Assembly: GCF_023634655.1 (NCBI RefSeq)
Contig: NZ_JAMKMS010000016.1
Coordinates: 1-64,000, forward strand
DNA: 64,000 bases
Source: Vibrio methylphosphonaticus
GTDB lineage: Bacteria; Pseudomonadota; Gammaproteobacteria; Enterobacterales; Vibrionaceae
Reading direction: 5' to 3'
This document shows positions 17,846 through 26,818 of the stretch, in pieces. The notes below the pieces were generated by a model, which searched no databases, was not told where the DNA came from, and worked only from the letters and a program-made list of their open reading frames with translations. Within the stretch, counting starts at the first letter, position 1; each line of letters begins with the position of its first letter. Position numbers and translations under genes: made by a program.

Positions 17846-17860
17846 CTTTTCATCTCCAAC

Positions 17861-17890
17861 AAAAAAGGTCGGCAAATGCCGACCTTTATA
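17861..17890 (-). terminator. Terminator between hemB and the GNAT gene
   Basis: AAAGGTCGGCA with TGCCGACCTTT around ATT, followed by Ts on the minus strand. It lies about 20 bases after the hemB stop and 16 bases before the next start, so it separates or attenuates the two genes. Confidence 0.8.
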
Positions 17891-17908
17891 ACAATCAACA
17901 ACCACGAC

Positions 17909-18946
17909 TTAACGAAGGTGTTTTTGTGCCTCGCCATTTTCTTCAGCAAGCCATTCCGCTACATCTTTAGCGAAATAGGTGAGAATACCATCCGCCCCAG
18001 CTCGCTTAAAACAAACCAGTGATTCGAGCACCGTCTCACGCTCTTTAAGCCAACCATTTTGAATCGCGGCTTTATGCATCGCATACTCACCCGACACTTG
18101 GTACGCAAAAGTCGGTACTTGAAGCTCTGATTTCACTCGACGTACTACATCTAAATACGGCATTCCTGGCTTCACCATCACCATATCTGCGCCTTCATTA
18201 ATGTCCATTGCTACTTCGTGCAAGGCTTCATCACTATTAGCAGGATCCATCTGGTAATTTTTCTTATTACCGCCTTTCAGGTTTGATGCTGAACCGACTG
18301 CATCGCGAAATGGCCCGTAATAGTTCGACGCATATTTTGCTGAGTACGCCATGATTTGAGTATGAATGTAACCGGCGTCTTCTAGTGCTTCACGAATTCT
18401 ACCGATACGTCCATCCATCATATCAGACGGTGCAACCACATCCGCCCCAGCTTCAGCGTGCGACAGAGCCTGCTTGATCAATACTTCAGTGGTTTCATCA
18501 TTTTGCACATAACCATTGTCATCGATAATGCCATCTTGACCATGGGTGGTAAACGGGTCTAAAGCGACATCGGTAATGACCCCCATATCTGGCACATTTT
18601 GCTTCAGTAGCTTCACAGCGCGTTGGACAAGCCCTTCAGAATTATAGGCTTCAACCGCACAGATACTTTTGGCATCCTGGTTAACCACTGGGAATAGCGC
18701 GATTGCAGGCACACCCAACTTTGCTAAGTACTCAGCTTCTTCCAGCATCAAATCAATAGACAGGCGTTCAACACCTGGCATCGACTCCACCGATTCACGA
18801 CGATTTTTACCCATCAAAATAAACATTGGGTAAATCAAATCATCCACAGAAATCTGGTTTTCCGCCATCAAGCGACGGCTAAAATCGTGTTTACGCAAAC
18901 GGCGCATACGTCTTGCTGGAAATTGACCTTGAATCGATACAGACAC
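17909..18946 (-). CDS. hemB: Porphobilinogen synthase (5-aminolevulinate dehydratase), Mg-type
   Basis: HemB condenses two 5-aminolevulinate molecules into porphobilinogen for heme and siroheme. The 345-residue enzyme has the Schiff-base lysines in AYSAKYASNYYGPFR and MVMVKPGMPYLD. The metal site reads DVALDPFTTHGQDG, with aspartate in place of the cysteines of the E. coli zinc enzyme, so it belongs to the Pseudomonas-like Mg-dependent group. The start is GTG at 18946 with AGGAG 6 bases upstream. Confidence 0.96.
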   Translation of the reverse strand: MSVSIQGQFPARRMRRLRKHDFSRRLMAENQISVDDLIYPMFILMGKNRRESVESMPGVERLSIDLMLEEAEYLAKLGVPAIALFPVVNQDAKSICAVEAYNSEGLVQRAVKLLKQNVPDMGVITDVALDPFTTHGQDGIIDDNGYVQNDETTEVLIKQALSHAEAGADVVAPSDMMDGRIGRIREALEDAGYIHTQIMAYSAKYASNYYGPFRDAVGSASNLKGGNKKNYQMDPANSDEALHEVAMDINEGADMVMVKPGMPYLDVVRRVKSELQVPTFAYQVSGEYAMHKAAIQNGWLKERETVLESLVCFKRAGADGILTYFAKDVAEWLAEENGEAQKHLR

Positions 18947-19145
18947 TTCGTGCTCCTTGTCTGGAAAATGCGAAAACCAAGCATAGCATTCTCAATGCTG
19001 CATGCTAGTAGTAATACTGGAAAATGCCGATCCACATTTAATTGCATAGGAACGTCTGTAGTATCGGTTGATATTACGACAGTGATTTTCGCCGCGAGAA
19101 CTTGTGTATATACTTACCCAATCATTTAGACAGTAAAGTAATCCT

Positions 19146-19907
19146 ATGATCGACACCCATGCCCACATATACGCCGAAGAGTTTGATGCAGATCGCGATG
19201 ATGTTGTCCAACGTGCTCTTGCCGCTGGCATAGAGAACATTCTCTTACCGAACATCGACTTAGCATCAATTGAACCTATGCTTGCCACCGAAGCGGCTTA
19301 TCCATCCATTTGTCGTTCAATGATGGGTCTACACCCTTGTTACGTTGACGGAAATGTCAAAGACACCCTCAAAGAGATTCAAGGCTGGTTCGATAAACAC
19401 CACTTTATTGCCGTGGGTGAAATTGGCATCGATCTCTATTGGGATAAAACTTACAAAGCCGAACAAGAATATGCTTTCATCACCCAGCTTAATTGGGCTA
19501 AAGAGCGTAACCTTCCCGTTGTGATCCACACTCGTAACTCCATTGAGCAAACCCTTTCTCTACTTAAAAAAGAGCAAGATGGCACATTAAAAGGGGTGTT
19601 CCATTGTTTTGGCGGTAACTTAGAAGAAGCAAAAGCCATTAATGGATTAGGCTTTCATCTCGGCATTGGGGGCGTGTCAACATTTAAGAATGCGGGTATG
19701 GATAAAGTCATTCCTGAGCTCGATGTAAAGTGGCTGCTTCTTGAAACCGACTGTCCCTACTTGGCGCCAGTCCCACATAGGGGGAAACGCAACGAGCCTG
19801 CCTATACCGCTTTGATTGTTGATCGAATGGCACAATATAAAGAGACAGATAGAGAATCACTGATCGCAATGACGACCAGAAATGCAAAAGCGTTGTTCTC
19901 ATTGTAA
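19146..19907 (+). CDS. TatD-family metal-dependent nuclease
   Basis: A 253-residue TIM-barrel hydrolase. Metal ligands are visible: THAH (4-7), the glutamate in GEIGID, the histidines in VIHTR and FHCFGG, and the aspartate in ETDCPYLAP. TatD relatives are 3'-5' DNases used in DNA repair or degradation. The N-terminus (MIDTHAHIYAEEFDADRDDV) looks less like E. coli TatD and more like TatD proteins of Bacteroidetes, so I leave the symbol blank. It sits near tatABC as tatD does in E. coli but is convergent with them, separated by two microprotein genes. Confidence 0.9.
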   Translation: MIDTHAHIYAEEFDADRDDVVQRALAAGIENILLPNIDLASIEPMLATEAAYPSICRSMMGLHPCYVDGNVKDTLKEIQGWFDKHHFIAVGEIGIDLYWDKTYKAEQEYAFITQLNWAKERNLPVVIHTRNSIEQTLSLLKKEQDGTLKGVFHCFGGNLEEAKAINGLGFHLGIGGVSTFKNAGMDKVIPELDVKWLLLETDCPYLAPVPHRGKRNEPAYTALIVDRMAQYKETDRESLIAMTTRNAKALFSL

Positions 19908-20044
19908 ATACATAAAAAACATACAAATATTTACTTGATACCACTAAAAGCATACCCTTCCGAAATACCAACAAGTAGAATACACACCGGTAGCATATTG
20001 GTTGGCGGTCATGCCAACTTCTGAATCATTTTAGGTAGGTGGGT

Positions 20045-20161
20045 ATGTGCAAGCACGGCAGTTTATTACAACGACAAAAGCGAACGTTTTGGCAGCGGCT
20101 TAAAGGCATTAAAGAAATTTATATTTGTTCTGGATGTGGACATACTGTCATCGTTAAGTAG
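20045..20161 (+). CDS. 38-residue zinc-ribbon microprotein, copy 1
   Basis: A small open frame, ATG at 20045, with GGTAGGTGGG just upstream. The product begins MCKHGSLL and ends with ICSGCGHTVIVK, so Cys2, His4 and a CxxC pair (near residues 28-31) could bind zinc. It is basic in the middle (QRQKRTFWQRLKGIK). A similar gene follows at 20398, with about half of the residues identical, which argues strongly that both are real. A hairpin GTTGGC/GCCAAC lies in its leader and a terminator follows. I do not recognise the family. Confidence 0.72.
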   Translation: MCKHGSLLQRQKRTFWQRLKGIKEIYICSGCGHTVIVK

Positions 20162-20188
20162 CCTCACAGCCTTTCGCTTTATGCGATC

Positions 20189-20220
20189 AGCCACTTTACC
20201 CAAGAGTGGCTTTTTCTTTT
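20189..20220 (+). terminator. Terminator after microprotein 1
   Basis: AGCCACT (20189-20195) pairs with AGTGGCT (20205-20211), followed by TTTTTCTTTT. It separates the two microprotein genes, so each has its own transcript. Confidence 0.8.
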
Positions 20221-20397
20221 CATCAATAACCCCTTTTTCACAAACCATCATCCCACACTGCGTACATCATGTGTTTCACTCATATTAAACTGTGATACTG
20301 CTTCCAATTTGGCATTCCCAAAGAAGTTCGTAATCAATAAAATGCCAGGCCAACAATCTCTCCAATCAAAGTATTATGGGTAATCAAGGAGATAACT

Positions 20398-20517
20398 ATG
20401 TGTGAGCACGGAGTCTTACTGTGGCGTCATAAGCGTTCTATTTGGCAAAAACTCAACGGAGTAAAGCAGATCTTTATATGCCGTGCGTGTGGCTATACCA
20501 TCATGGTAAGAAGCTAA
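20398..20517 (+). CDS. 39-residue zinc-ribbon microprotein, copy 2
   Basis: The ATG at 20398 has AAGGAG 6 bases upstream, a near-ideal ribosome site. The product begins MCEHGVLL and ends ICRACGYTIMVRS, with the same Cys2/His4 and CxxC pattern as the copy at 20045 and a shared W-Q-[RK]-L-x-G-[IV]-K-x-I core. A small nucleic-acid-binding or protein-binding zinc ribbon is possible. Its leader can form GGCATT/AATGCC. It is convergent with tatC and shares a bidirectional terminator with it. Confidence 0.75.
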   Translation: MCEHGVLLWRHKRSIWQKLNGVKQIFICRACGYTIMVRS

Positions 20518-20548
20518 AAAAATAGCGGCTCAATCGCCGCTATTTTTC
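20518..20548. terminator. Bidirectional terminator between microprotein 2 and tatC
   Basis: AATAGCGGC (20521-20529) pairs with GCCGCTATT (20535-20543) around a 5-base loop. A-runs on the left and T-runs on the right serve both strands. Confidence 0.9.
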
Positions 20549-20561
20549 TATCTCTTTTGGT

Positions 20562-21314
20562 TTAATCGTCGTCTTGCTCTTCTAACTCATCATCTTTACG
20601 AGTGTAAAACCTCGCAAAGAACAACCCGACTTCAAACAACAAGCACATTGGAATTGCCAATAGTGTTTGTGAAATCATATCGGGTGGCGTTAGCATCATC
20701 CCGACAATAAACGCTCCAACCACAATATACGGGCGCTTCTCTTTCAGACTTTTCACATCCGTTGCGCCAGTCCAGCACAATAGAATGATAGCCACCGGCA
20801 CTTCAAAGGCGATACCAAACGCTAAAAACAGCGCTAAGACAAAATCAAGATAGCTGGATATATCCGTAGCAAACTCTACCCCACCCAATGAAATGGCAGT
20901 GAAAAAGCCAAACACTAAAGGGAAGACCACGAAGTAAGCAAACGCCACACCACAATAAAATAGCAACGAGCTCGAAAACATCAACGGCATGACTAAACGT
21001 TTTTCATGCTTGTACAAGCCAGGCGCAACAAACGACCAAACCTGATGCAATATAAAAGGTACAGACAAAAATATGGATGCGATGAGCGTTAATTTAAGCG
21101 GAGTAAAAAACGGCGACGCCACATCCGTCGCGATCATCGTCGCCCCTTCAGGCAAGCGTTCGACAAGTGGTTTAGAAACAAAATCGTAGATATCGCCAGA
21201 GAAATAAATCAAACAAAGAAAAACAACCAGTACCGCACCAATGGCACGCAACAATCGGTTTCTGAGTTCGAGCAAATGGCTAATTAAAGGTTGCGTCTGT
21301 TCAACGGTAGACAT
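20562..21314 (-). CDS. tatC: Twin-arginine translocase subunit TatC
   Basis: TatC is the six-span inner membrane receptor for twin-arginine signal peptides. The 250-residue product from the ATG at 21314 begins MSTVEQTQPLISHLLELRNR, like E. coli, and keeps FVAPGLYKHEKRLV and the conserved glutamate segment ASFEVPVAIILL-type region (AFGIAFEVPVAIILL). GAGG lies 5 bases before this ATG, so the in-frame codons further upstream are unlikely. The C-terminus is acidic (DDELEEQDDD). Operon: tatA-tatB-tatC. Confidence 0.97.
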   Translation of the reverse strand: MSTVEQTQPLISHLLELRNRLLRAIGAVLVVFLCLIYFSGDIYDFVSKPLVERLPEGATMIATDVASPFFTPLKLTLIASIFLSVPFILHQVWSFVAPGLYKHEKRLVMPLMFSSSLLFYCGVAFAYFVVFPLVFGFFTAISLGGVEFATDISSYLDFVLALFLAFGIAFEVPVAIILLCWTGATDVKSLKEKRPYIVVGAFIVGMMLTPPDMISQTLLAIPMCLLFEVGLFFARFYTRKDDELEEQDDD

Positions 21315-21397
21315 GAAAACCTCAAACAAGTAAGAAGATGACTAAACTAAAGCAGGGTTATCTTCGATATATAAAAAATAAGAGCGGATTACCGCCC

Positions 21398-21796
21398 TTA
21401 TTGCACTTTTTTATCTGGCGACTCAGTTTCCACAGGTTTAACCACGTCTTCAACAACCGGTGAAGGCTCTGTCGTATCGGATGTGGTTGTTTGCACCTTG
21501 TCCTTAGCATAAGGACGAGTAACCTCTTGCGCAGCTTGCTTGAGTTCTTCTACAGAGCTTTTCAGTTCTGGAGACAGGTCTTCCATGCCCATTTTCTCAG
21601 CTTTACGCAAATTGTCTTGCAACTCTTGAACCTTAAGTTCATGCGAGAGCTCATCTTTGACATTATTTGCCATGCTCTTTGCTGAACTAATGAAACGAGA
21701 GACGCTGCGGATAGCAGTTGGTAAACGTTCTGGTCCAAGAACGACTAAACCAACCACTGATATGAGTACCAGTTCCCAAAAACCGATATCAAACAC
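21398..21796 (-). CDS. tatB: Sec-independent translocase subunit TatB
   Basis: A 132-residue protein with one N-terminal membrane helix (about 5-21, starting MFDIGFWEL), the conserved VVGLVVLGPERLP hinge and an amphipathic helix, then a long acidic tail rich in proline and valine. TatB works with TatC in substrate binding. It begins three bases after the tatA stop. Confidence 0.96.
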   Translation of the reverse strand: MFDIGFWELVLISVVGLVVLGPERLPTAIRSVSRFISSAKSMANNVKDELSHELKVQELQDNLRKAEKMGMEDLSPELKSSVEELKQAAQEVTRPYAKDKVQTTTSDTTEPSPVVEDVVKPVETESPDKKVQ

Positions 21797-21799
21797 CGA

Positions 21800-22057
21800 T
21801 TAAACCTGCTCTTTGTCTTTCTTAGTTTCCGTTGGTTCCGCTTGAGCTTCTGTTTTCTGTTGCTCAAGATTCTTCGGTTCAAAGTCCGCATCTTTTGTCT
21901 TCGACTTATCCGCAGACTCATCTTCGCTCATGGCCTTTTTGAAGCCTTTTACTGCTCCACCCAAATCACCACCAATTCCGCGTAATTTCTTAGTGCCGAA
22001 TAACAGTACAACGATGACAGCAATAATAAGAAGTTGCCAAATACTAATACCACCCAT
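21800..22057 (-). CDS. tatA: Sec-independent translocase subunit TatA
   Basis: An 85-residue protein: membrane helix (about 5-21), the FGTKKLRGIGGDLGGAVKGFKKAM amphipathic segment (FGxKK hinge) and a charged tail. TatA oligomers form the translocation path for folded proteins. The FxPEKLP-like hinge of TatB is absent, which separates the two paralogues. First gene of tatABC. Confidence 0.96.
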   Translation of the reverse strand: MGGISIWQLLIIAVIVVLLFGTKKLRGIGGDLGGAVKGFKKAMSEDESADKSKTKDADFEPKNLEQQKTEAQAEPTETKKDKEQV

Positions 22058-22111
22058 TTTCTTTACCTCGGGTCTTGATTAACAAAGAATAATAAAATTA
22101 AAGTTTATCGC

Positions 22112-23746
22112 TTAACGTCGATAACTACGCCAACTTAACAGCCAAAATGTGATACCAACAGCACCGGATACACCGGATAGCTCTTGGTAAGAACCTCCTA
22201 GCAATATGGCTGAGCATACGATTAAAGTCGCACCAACGCCAAATAAAAATTGTCCTGTCGCATGTTGCCGTTTTGTTTCACGGTACCCATGATAAAGCAT
22301 GTCTACACGCTGATTTATCATGCGACCTTGTTTCAAGCTATCGTACAGCAACTCTGGTAATTCAGGTAACTTTTCTGCCCAAAACGGCGCGCGTTCCTTA
22401 ATCCCATTGATAACAGCTTGGGGCCCCACTTGATTCGCCATCCACTTTTCCAAAAATGGCATCGCGGTTTCCCACAAATCGAGTTGTGGATACAGCTGCC
22501 GCCCCAATCCTTCAATATACAACAACGTTTTTTGCAACAACACTAATTGAGGCTGAACTTCCATGTTGAAGCGACGAGCGGTGTTGAATAAATTGAGCAG
22601 TACATGACCAAATGAAATCTCACCCAGCGGTTTAGCAAAAATCGGCTCGCACACCATACGAATTGAGAATTCAAACTCATCCACGTTTGTATCCGCGGGC
22701 ACCCAACCAGAATCAACATGCAACTCTGCTACTTTTCGGTAATCGCGGTTAAAGAACGCCAATAAATTTTCAGCTAAATAGCGCTTATCTTCACTGTTTA
22801 ACGTACCGACAATGCCACAATCCAAGCCAATCCATTTAGGGTTCTCTGGGTGCTCATAACTAACAAACACATTGCCTGGGTGCATGTCTGCATGGAAAAA
22901 GCTGTCACGAAAAACTTGGGTAAAGAAGACACTCACCCCCCGTTCCGCGAGCAACTTCATATTGGTGCCATTGGCTTGTAAGGTAGGAATGTCGCTCACT
23001 TGAATCCCATAGATTCGCTCTGAAACCATCAAGCTTTCACTGCTAAAATCGGGCAATACTTCAGGGACATAGAGCTCTTCGCTGCCTTCAAAGTTGCGTC
23101 TCAGTTGAATGGCATTGGCAGCCTCGCGACGCAAGTCCAACTCATCTAACAGCGTTTTCTCATATTCTCTTACGACCTGAACAGGTTTCAAACGACGTGC
23201 TTCTGGCAGCGCTTTTTCAACAATGCGCGCCAAGCGATACATCAACTTAATATCCGCATCGATAACGGGACGAATATCAGGGCGAATCACTTTGAGCACC
23301 ACCTCTCGCCCATTTTCTTTTAGCTTGGCAGTGTGCACCTGAGCGATCGACGCCGATGCCAGAGGCTGTACATCAAAGTCACTAAACCACTGCTCAACCG
23401 AACCACCCAAGGCTTTTTCAATATGCGTCTTGGCCAATTCACCATCAAATGCCGAGACTTGGTCTTGCAGCAAAGCCAGCTGGTCAGCAATATGAGGGGG
23501 AAACAAATCTCGACGAGTCGACATCATCTGACCAAATTTCACCCAAACCGGACCTAATGCCTGCAAAGCCAAACGTAAACGTTCACCTAGTGGTTTCTCT
23601 GGGTGAGCATTTTTAATCCAAAACAGGGATTTTCGTGCTAATAGGGGGGCTTTAGTTAACTGATGCGTAGGGACCAACTCATCTAAGCCATACTCTAATT
23701 GCACTTTGACTATTTGGTATAACCGCTTCATTTCACTCGGGGTCAT
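22112..23746 (-). CDS. ubiB: Ubiquinone biosynthesis accessory ATPase/kinase-like protein UbiB
   Basis: A 544-residue member of the ABC1/ADCK atypical kinase family, needed for ubiquinone synthesis. Visible motifs are the KxGQ motif in VWVKFGQMMSTRRDLFP, the alanine-rich loop PLASASIAQVHTA that replaces the glycine loop, and the catalytic FHADMHPGNVFV and GLDCGIVG segments. Two C-terminal hydrophobic spans (about 497-540) anchor it to the membrane. Its ATG overlaps the ubiJ stop by four bases. Confidence 0.96.
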   Translation of the reverse strand: MTPSEMKRLYQIVKVQLEYGLDELVPTHQLTKAPLLARKSLFWIKNAHPEKPLGERLRLALQALGPVWVKFGQMMSTRRDLFPPHIADQLALLQDQVSAFDGELAKTHIEKALGGSVEQWFSDFDVQPLASASIAQVHTAKLKENGREVVLKVIRPDIRPVIDADIKLMYRLARIVEKALPEARRLKPVQVVREYEKTLLDELDLRREAANAIQLRRNFEGSEELYVPEVLPDFSSESLMVSERIYGIQVSDIPTLQANGTNMKLLAERGVSVFFTQVFRDSFFHADMHPGNVFVSYEHPENPKWIGLDCGIVGTLNSEDKRYLAENLLAFFNRDYRKVAELHVDSGWVPADTNVDEFEFSIRMVCEPIFAKPLGEISFGHVLLNLFNTARRFNMEVQPQLVLLQKTLLYIEGLGRQLYPQLDLWETAMPFLEKWMANQVGPQAVINGIKERAPFWAEKLPELPELLYDSLKQGRMINQRVDMLYHGYRETKRQHATGQFLFGVGATLIVCSAILLGGSYQELSGVSGAVGITFWLLSWRSYRR

Positions 23747-24396
23747 AAGTGCTCCGAGTTATCTTCTTTCGAAGCTGTACGCGCATTCAGTGCACTCGAT
23801 TCCAATAGATGCTCAATACGCACAGCAAGCTTATCTACGGCACTGCGCACATCATCCACTTGATCACAAAATGCAGCAATTTCTAACGGTGCGGGCGCTA
23901 CTTTCCACTCTTCAGTCAGGACTTGTCCTAAGTGATCTTGATGCTTTCTCATTTGGGAAGAGACAAACCCGACCGCTCCTTTCGCGCCTTGCACAAAAGT
24001 ATGCGCAACGACATCGCCCGTCACACGAGACAGCCACTCTTCTAAATCAGGCTTACAATCAGTCATCAACTGAGCAAACTTTTGCGCCAATTGAATATCG
24101 CCTTCAAGTTCAAGCTTATCTTGTTTAATCAAACGAGTGATATTAGCTTGCTCTCTTAGTTCAGGGAGCACAGATAAATTCAACGACAGCGAACAATCCG
24201 CCACCCCTTCATAGTTTGCCAACACATCGAGTTGATGGCTAAAGATAAAGGTCAACGACTTATTGAACTCACGCAGGTGAATTTGGATGCTTTGACCTTT
24301 TAAACGCGTTACGCGTTTAACGAGGTCATCATCATCTTTAATCAGAGTATTCAGCGTGGTCTCAACCACCGCCGTCACTAGTGGATCAAATGGCAT
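23743..24396 (-). CDS. ubiJ: Ubiquinone biosynthesis accessory factor UbiJ
   Basis: A 217-residue SCP2-domain protein that begins MPFDPLVTAVVETTLN. SCP2 folds bind lipids; UbiJ with UbiK is thought to hold polyprenyl intermediates for the cytosolic Ubi complex. The C-terminal third is predicted coiled coil with charged heptads. It lies 10 bases after ubiE and overlaps ubiB, as in the enterobacterial ubiE-ubiJ-ubiB operon. Confidence 0.93.
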   Translation of the reverse strand: MPFDPLVTAVVETTLNTLIKDDDDLVKRVTRLKGQSIQIHLREFNKSLTFIFSHQLDVLANYEGVADCSLSLNLSVLPELREQANITRLIKQDKLELEGDIQLAQKFAQLMTDCKPDLEEWLSRVTGDVVAHTFVQGAKGAVGFVSSQMRKHQDHLGQVLTEEWKVAPAPLEIAAFCDQVDDVRSAVDKLAVRIEHLLESSALNARTASKEDNSEHL

Positions 24397-24406
24397 TTAC
24401 CTATCC

Positions 24407-25189
24407 TTAGAATTTATAGCCGCGGTGCAAAGCGACAATACCACCGGTCAGGTTAAAGTACTTAGTATGTTCAAAGCCAGCGTCTTGCATCATCCCTTCT
24501 AGCGTTTCTTGATCTGGGTGCATACGAATAGACTCAGCCAAATAACGATAACTCTCGGCGTCATTTGCCACGATCTCGCCTATTTTTGGCAACAAGTGGA
24601 AAGAATAAGCGTCATAAATTTTCGATAGTGGATCTAAGATAGGTTTAGAGAACTCTAGGACCAATAAACGACCACCAGGTTTAAGCACGCGATACATTGA
24701 ACGTAGCGCTTTATCTTTATCCGTCACATTGCGAAGACAGAAGCTGATCGTAATACAATCAAAATAGTTATCTGGGAATGGCAGTTCTTCCGCATTCGCT
24801 TGGACATAATGAACATTACCAACGATGCCCGTATCTCTTAATTTATCACGACCCACATTGAGCATGGAGTTATTGATATCCGCTAAGATAACGTGGCCTT
24901 GATCACCGACAATACGTGAGAATTTCGCCGTGAGATCGCCCGTACCGCCACCTAGGTCAAGAATACGCTGACCTGGTCTTGCTCCACTGCAATCAATCGT
25001 AAAGCGTTTCCATAATCGATGGACTCCGCCCGACATGAGATCATTCATAATGTCGTACTTAGCAGCTACTGAGTGAAAAACCTCCGCAACACGCGTGACT
25101 TTTTCACCCTTAGAAACCGTTTCGAAACCAAAATGCGTGGTTTCATCTTGTTGATTTACTTGATTCGATTGCACGTTAGTATCCGTCAT
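24407..25189 (-). CDS. ubiE: Demethylmenaquinone/2-polyprenyl-benzoquinol C-methyltransferase
   Basis: UbiE carries out SAM-dependent C-methylation in both ubiquinone and menaquinone synthesis. The 260-residue enzyme has HFGFETV and RVAEVFHSVAAKYDIMNDLMSGGVHRLWK at the N-terminus, the SAM motif ILDLGGGTGDLTAKFS, and the ubiE signature FCLRNVTDKDKALRSMYRVLKPGGR. First gene of ubiE-ubiJ-ubiB; rmuC lies upstream in the same direction. Confidence 0.97.
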   Translation of the reverse strand: MTDTNVQSNQVNQQDETTHFGFETVSKGEKVTRVAEVFHSVAAKYDIMNDLMSGGVHRLWKRFTIDCSGARPGQRILDLGGGTGDLTAKFSRIVGDQGHVILADINNSMLNVGRDKLRDTGIVGNVHYVQANAEELPFPDNYFDCITISFCLRNVTDKDKALRSMYRVLKPGGRLLVLEFSKPILDPLSKIYDAYSFHLLPKIGEIVANDAESYRYLAESIRMHPDQETLEGMMQDAGFEHTKYFNLTGGIVALHRGYKF

Positions 25190-25236
25190 TATCCTTCCTC
25201 ATACGCAGCGCGACATTACCCCGGCGCTGCCGACGG

Positions 25237-26751
25237 TCAGTTTACTTTATCCGTCTCTGGTTGTCTTTCCACCAAAGCATCATTTTGTGTAATTTCTGTG
25301 ATAGAGGAAGAAATTGAGCGTTTCACTTCTACCCCCAGTTCTTTAAAGCTTTCTGCCTGACGAATGGCGTTTCCTCGCCCAGTGGCCAATTTATTCATGG
25401 CGCCTTGATAATTCTGATTCGCTTTATCTAATGCGCCGCCCAATGCTTCCATATCATCGACAAACAGTCTTAGCTTGTCGTACAACTTGCTTGCCTTATC
25501 GGCAATGATTTGCGCGTTTTGATTCTGCCTTTCATTGCGCCACAAGTTATCGATGGTACGTAAGGCCACCAGCAACGTGGTCGGGCTCACGACGATAATA
25601 TTGTGTTCCATCGCGTCTTTTACCAAGCTTGGGTCGGCTTGAATCGCAACCTGAAAAGCGGGTTCGACCGGAATAAACATCAATACGTAATCCAGTGAAC
25701 GAATGCCTTTTAACTGGTGGTAGTCTTTTTGTGATAAACCACGAATGTGGTTTCTTAGCGCCAGTAAGTGATCGCGAAGTGCCTGTTCTTTCTCTGTGTC
25801 CAAATCAGCATTGAAATAACGCTCGAAAGCCACCAGCGCCATCTTGGAATCAATCACCACTTGTTTGTCTTGTGGTAAATGTACAATCACATCGGGCTGA
25901 AAACGCTTACCTGCTTCATTTTGCAAATTAACCTGAGTTTCGTACTCATGCCCTTCACGTAAACCAGACTCTGCGAGTACGCGCGCAAGCACCACCTCTC
26001 CCCAGTTACCTTGTTGCTTGTTGTCTCCCTTAAGTGCCTGCGTCAAATTCATCGCCTCGCGAGTCATCTGATCATTCAAGCGCTGTAGGTTTTTCAGTTC
26101 ATGTACTAGCGTATGTCGCTCTTTCGCTTCTTGGTTGAAGCTGTCGTTAACCTGCTTTTTAAACCCTTCAAGCTGTTGCTTTAACGGCGTTAAAATCCCA
26201 TCCAGGCTCTGACGGTTCTGCGCATCCACTTTATTGCTATTAGCTTCTAACACTTGGTTCGCCAAGCGCTCAAATTGCTCTTTTAATCGCAGCTCAGATT
26301 GCTCAAGAAGCTGCATCTTTTCCGTATCTGAACGCTGCTGCTGTTGAAACGTGGCCAGCTGCTCACGTAATTCGGTTTCCGATAGGGATCGAGCCTGACG
26401 CACACGTTCAAGCTCTTGCGCATAATGTTGGCGCTCTTGTTTCACCGCTTCAAAATAACGCAATTTTTCTACCGCAGCCATCACCTTACCGTGCGCTTGT
26501 TTAAGCTCAAATGCCGATTTATCCCGCTCATCATCAAGCTCATCTAACTCTTGCTTGGCTTCTTTTAAGGCCTGCTGCAACCGTTCAATCTCTTGCTCTA
26601 AGCTCATTTGAACCATGTCCGCTTTTTGCTCGATGATTTCAGCGGTTTGTCGCGCTTTAAAGAAAAATATGGCAGCTGCCGAAAACCCTAGGCAGGTAGA
26701 GACAGAAGTGATTGAAAGTAGGAGGGTTTGGTGATCAATGATCCATTGCAT
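25237..26751 (-). CDS. rmuC: DNA recombination protein RmuC
   Basis: A 504-residue protein with one N-terminal membrane segment (about 11-30), a long coiled coil (about 38-230) and a C-terminal restriction-endonuclease-like domain (about 240-430; QGNWGEVVLARVLAESGL, PDVIVHLP, VIDSKMAL). RmuC limits inversion at short inverted repeats in E. coli. It is the border gene of the flagellar island: in E. coli the next gene upstream is udp, here lateral fliJ. Confidence 0.95.
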   Translation of the reverse strand: MQWIIDHQTLLLSITSVSTCLGFSAAAIFFFKARQTAEIIEQKADMVQMSLEQEIERLQQALKEAKQELDELDDERDKSAFELKQAHGKVMAAVEKLRYFEAVKQERQHYAQELERVRQARSLSETELREQLATFQQQQRSDTEKMQLLEQSELRLKEQFERLANQVLEANSNKVDAQNRQSLDGILTPLKQQLEGFKKQVNDSFNQEAKERHTLVHELKNLQRLNDQMTREAMNLTQALKGDNKQQGNWGEVVLARVLAESGLREGHEYETQVNLQNEAGKRFQPDVIVHLPQDKQVVIDSKMALVAFERYFNADLDTEKEQALRDHLLALRNHIRGLSQKDYHQLKGIRSLDYVLMFIPVEPAFQVAIQADPSLVKDAMEHNIIVVSPTTLLVALRTIDNLWRNERQNQNAQIIADKASKLYDKLRLFVDDMEALGGALDKANQNYQGAMNKLATGRGNAIRQAESFKELGVEVKRSISSSITEITQNDALVERQPETDKVN

Positions 26752-26818
26752 GTTTGGTCAGCCATCAGCGTTTCGTCTAATGCTAATGGTAATTTATACT
26801 GGATAAATGTCCAGATAT

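Noticed and set aside
17846..17905. Longer GNAT protein starting right after hemB
   Set aside because: The extra codons encode the hemB terminator hairpin, and a good ribosome site precedes the internal ATG.
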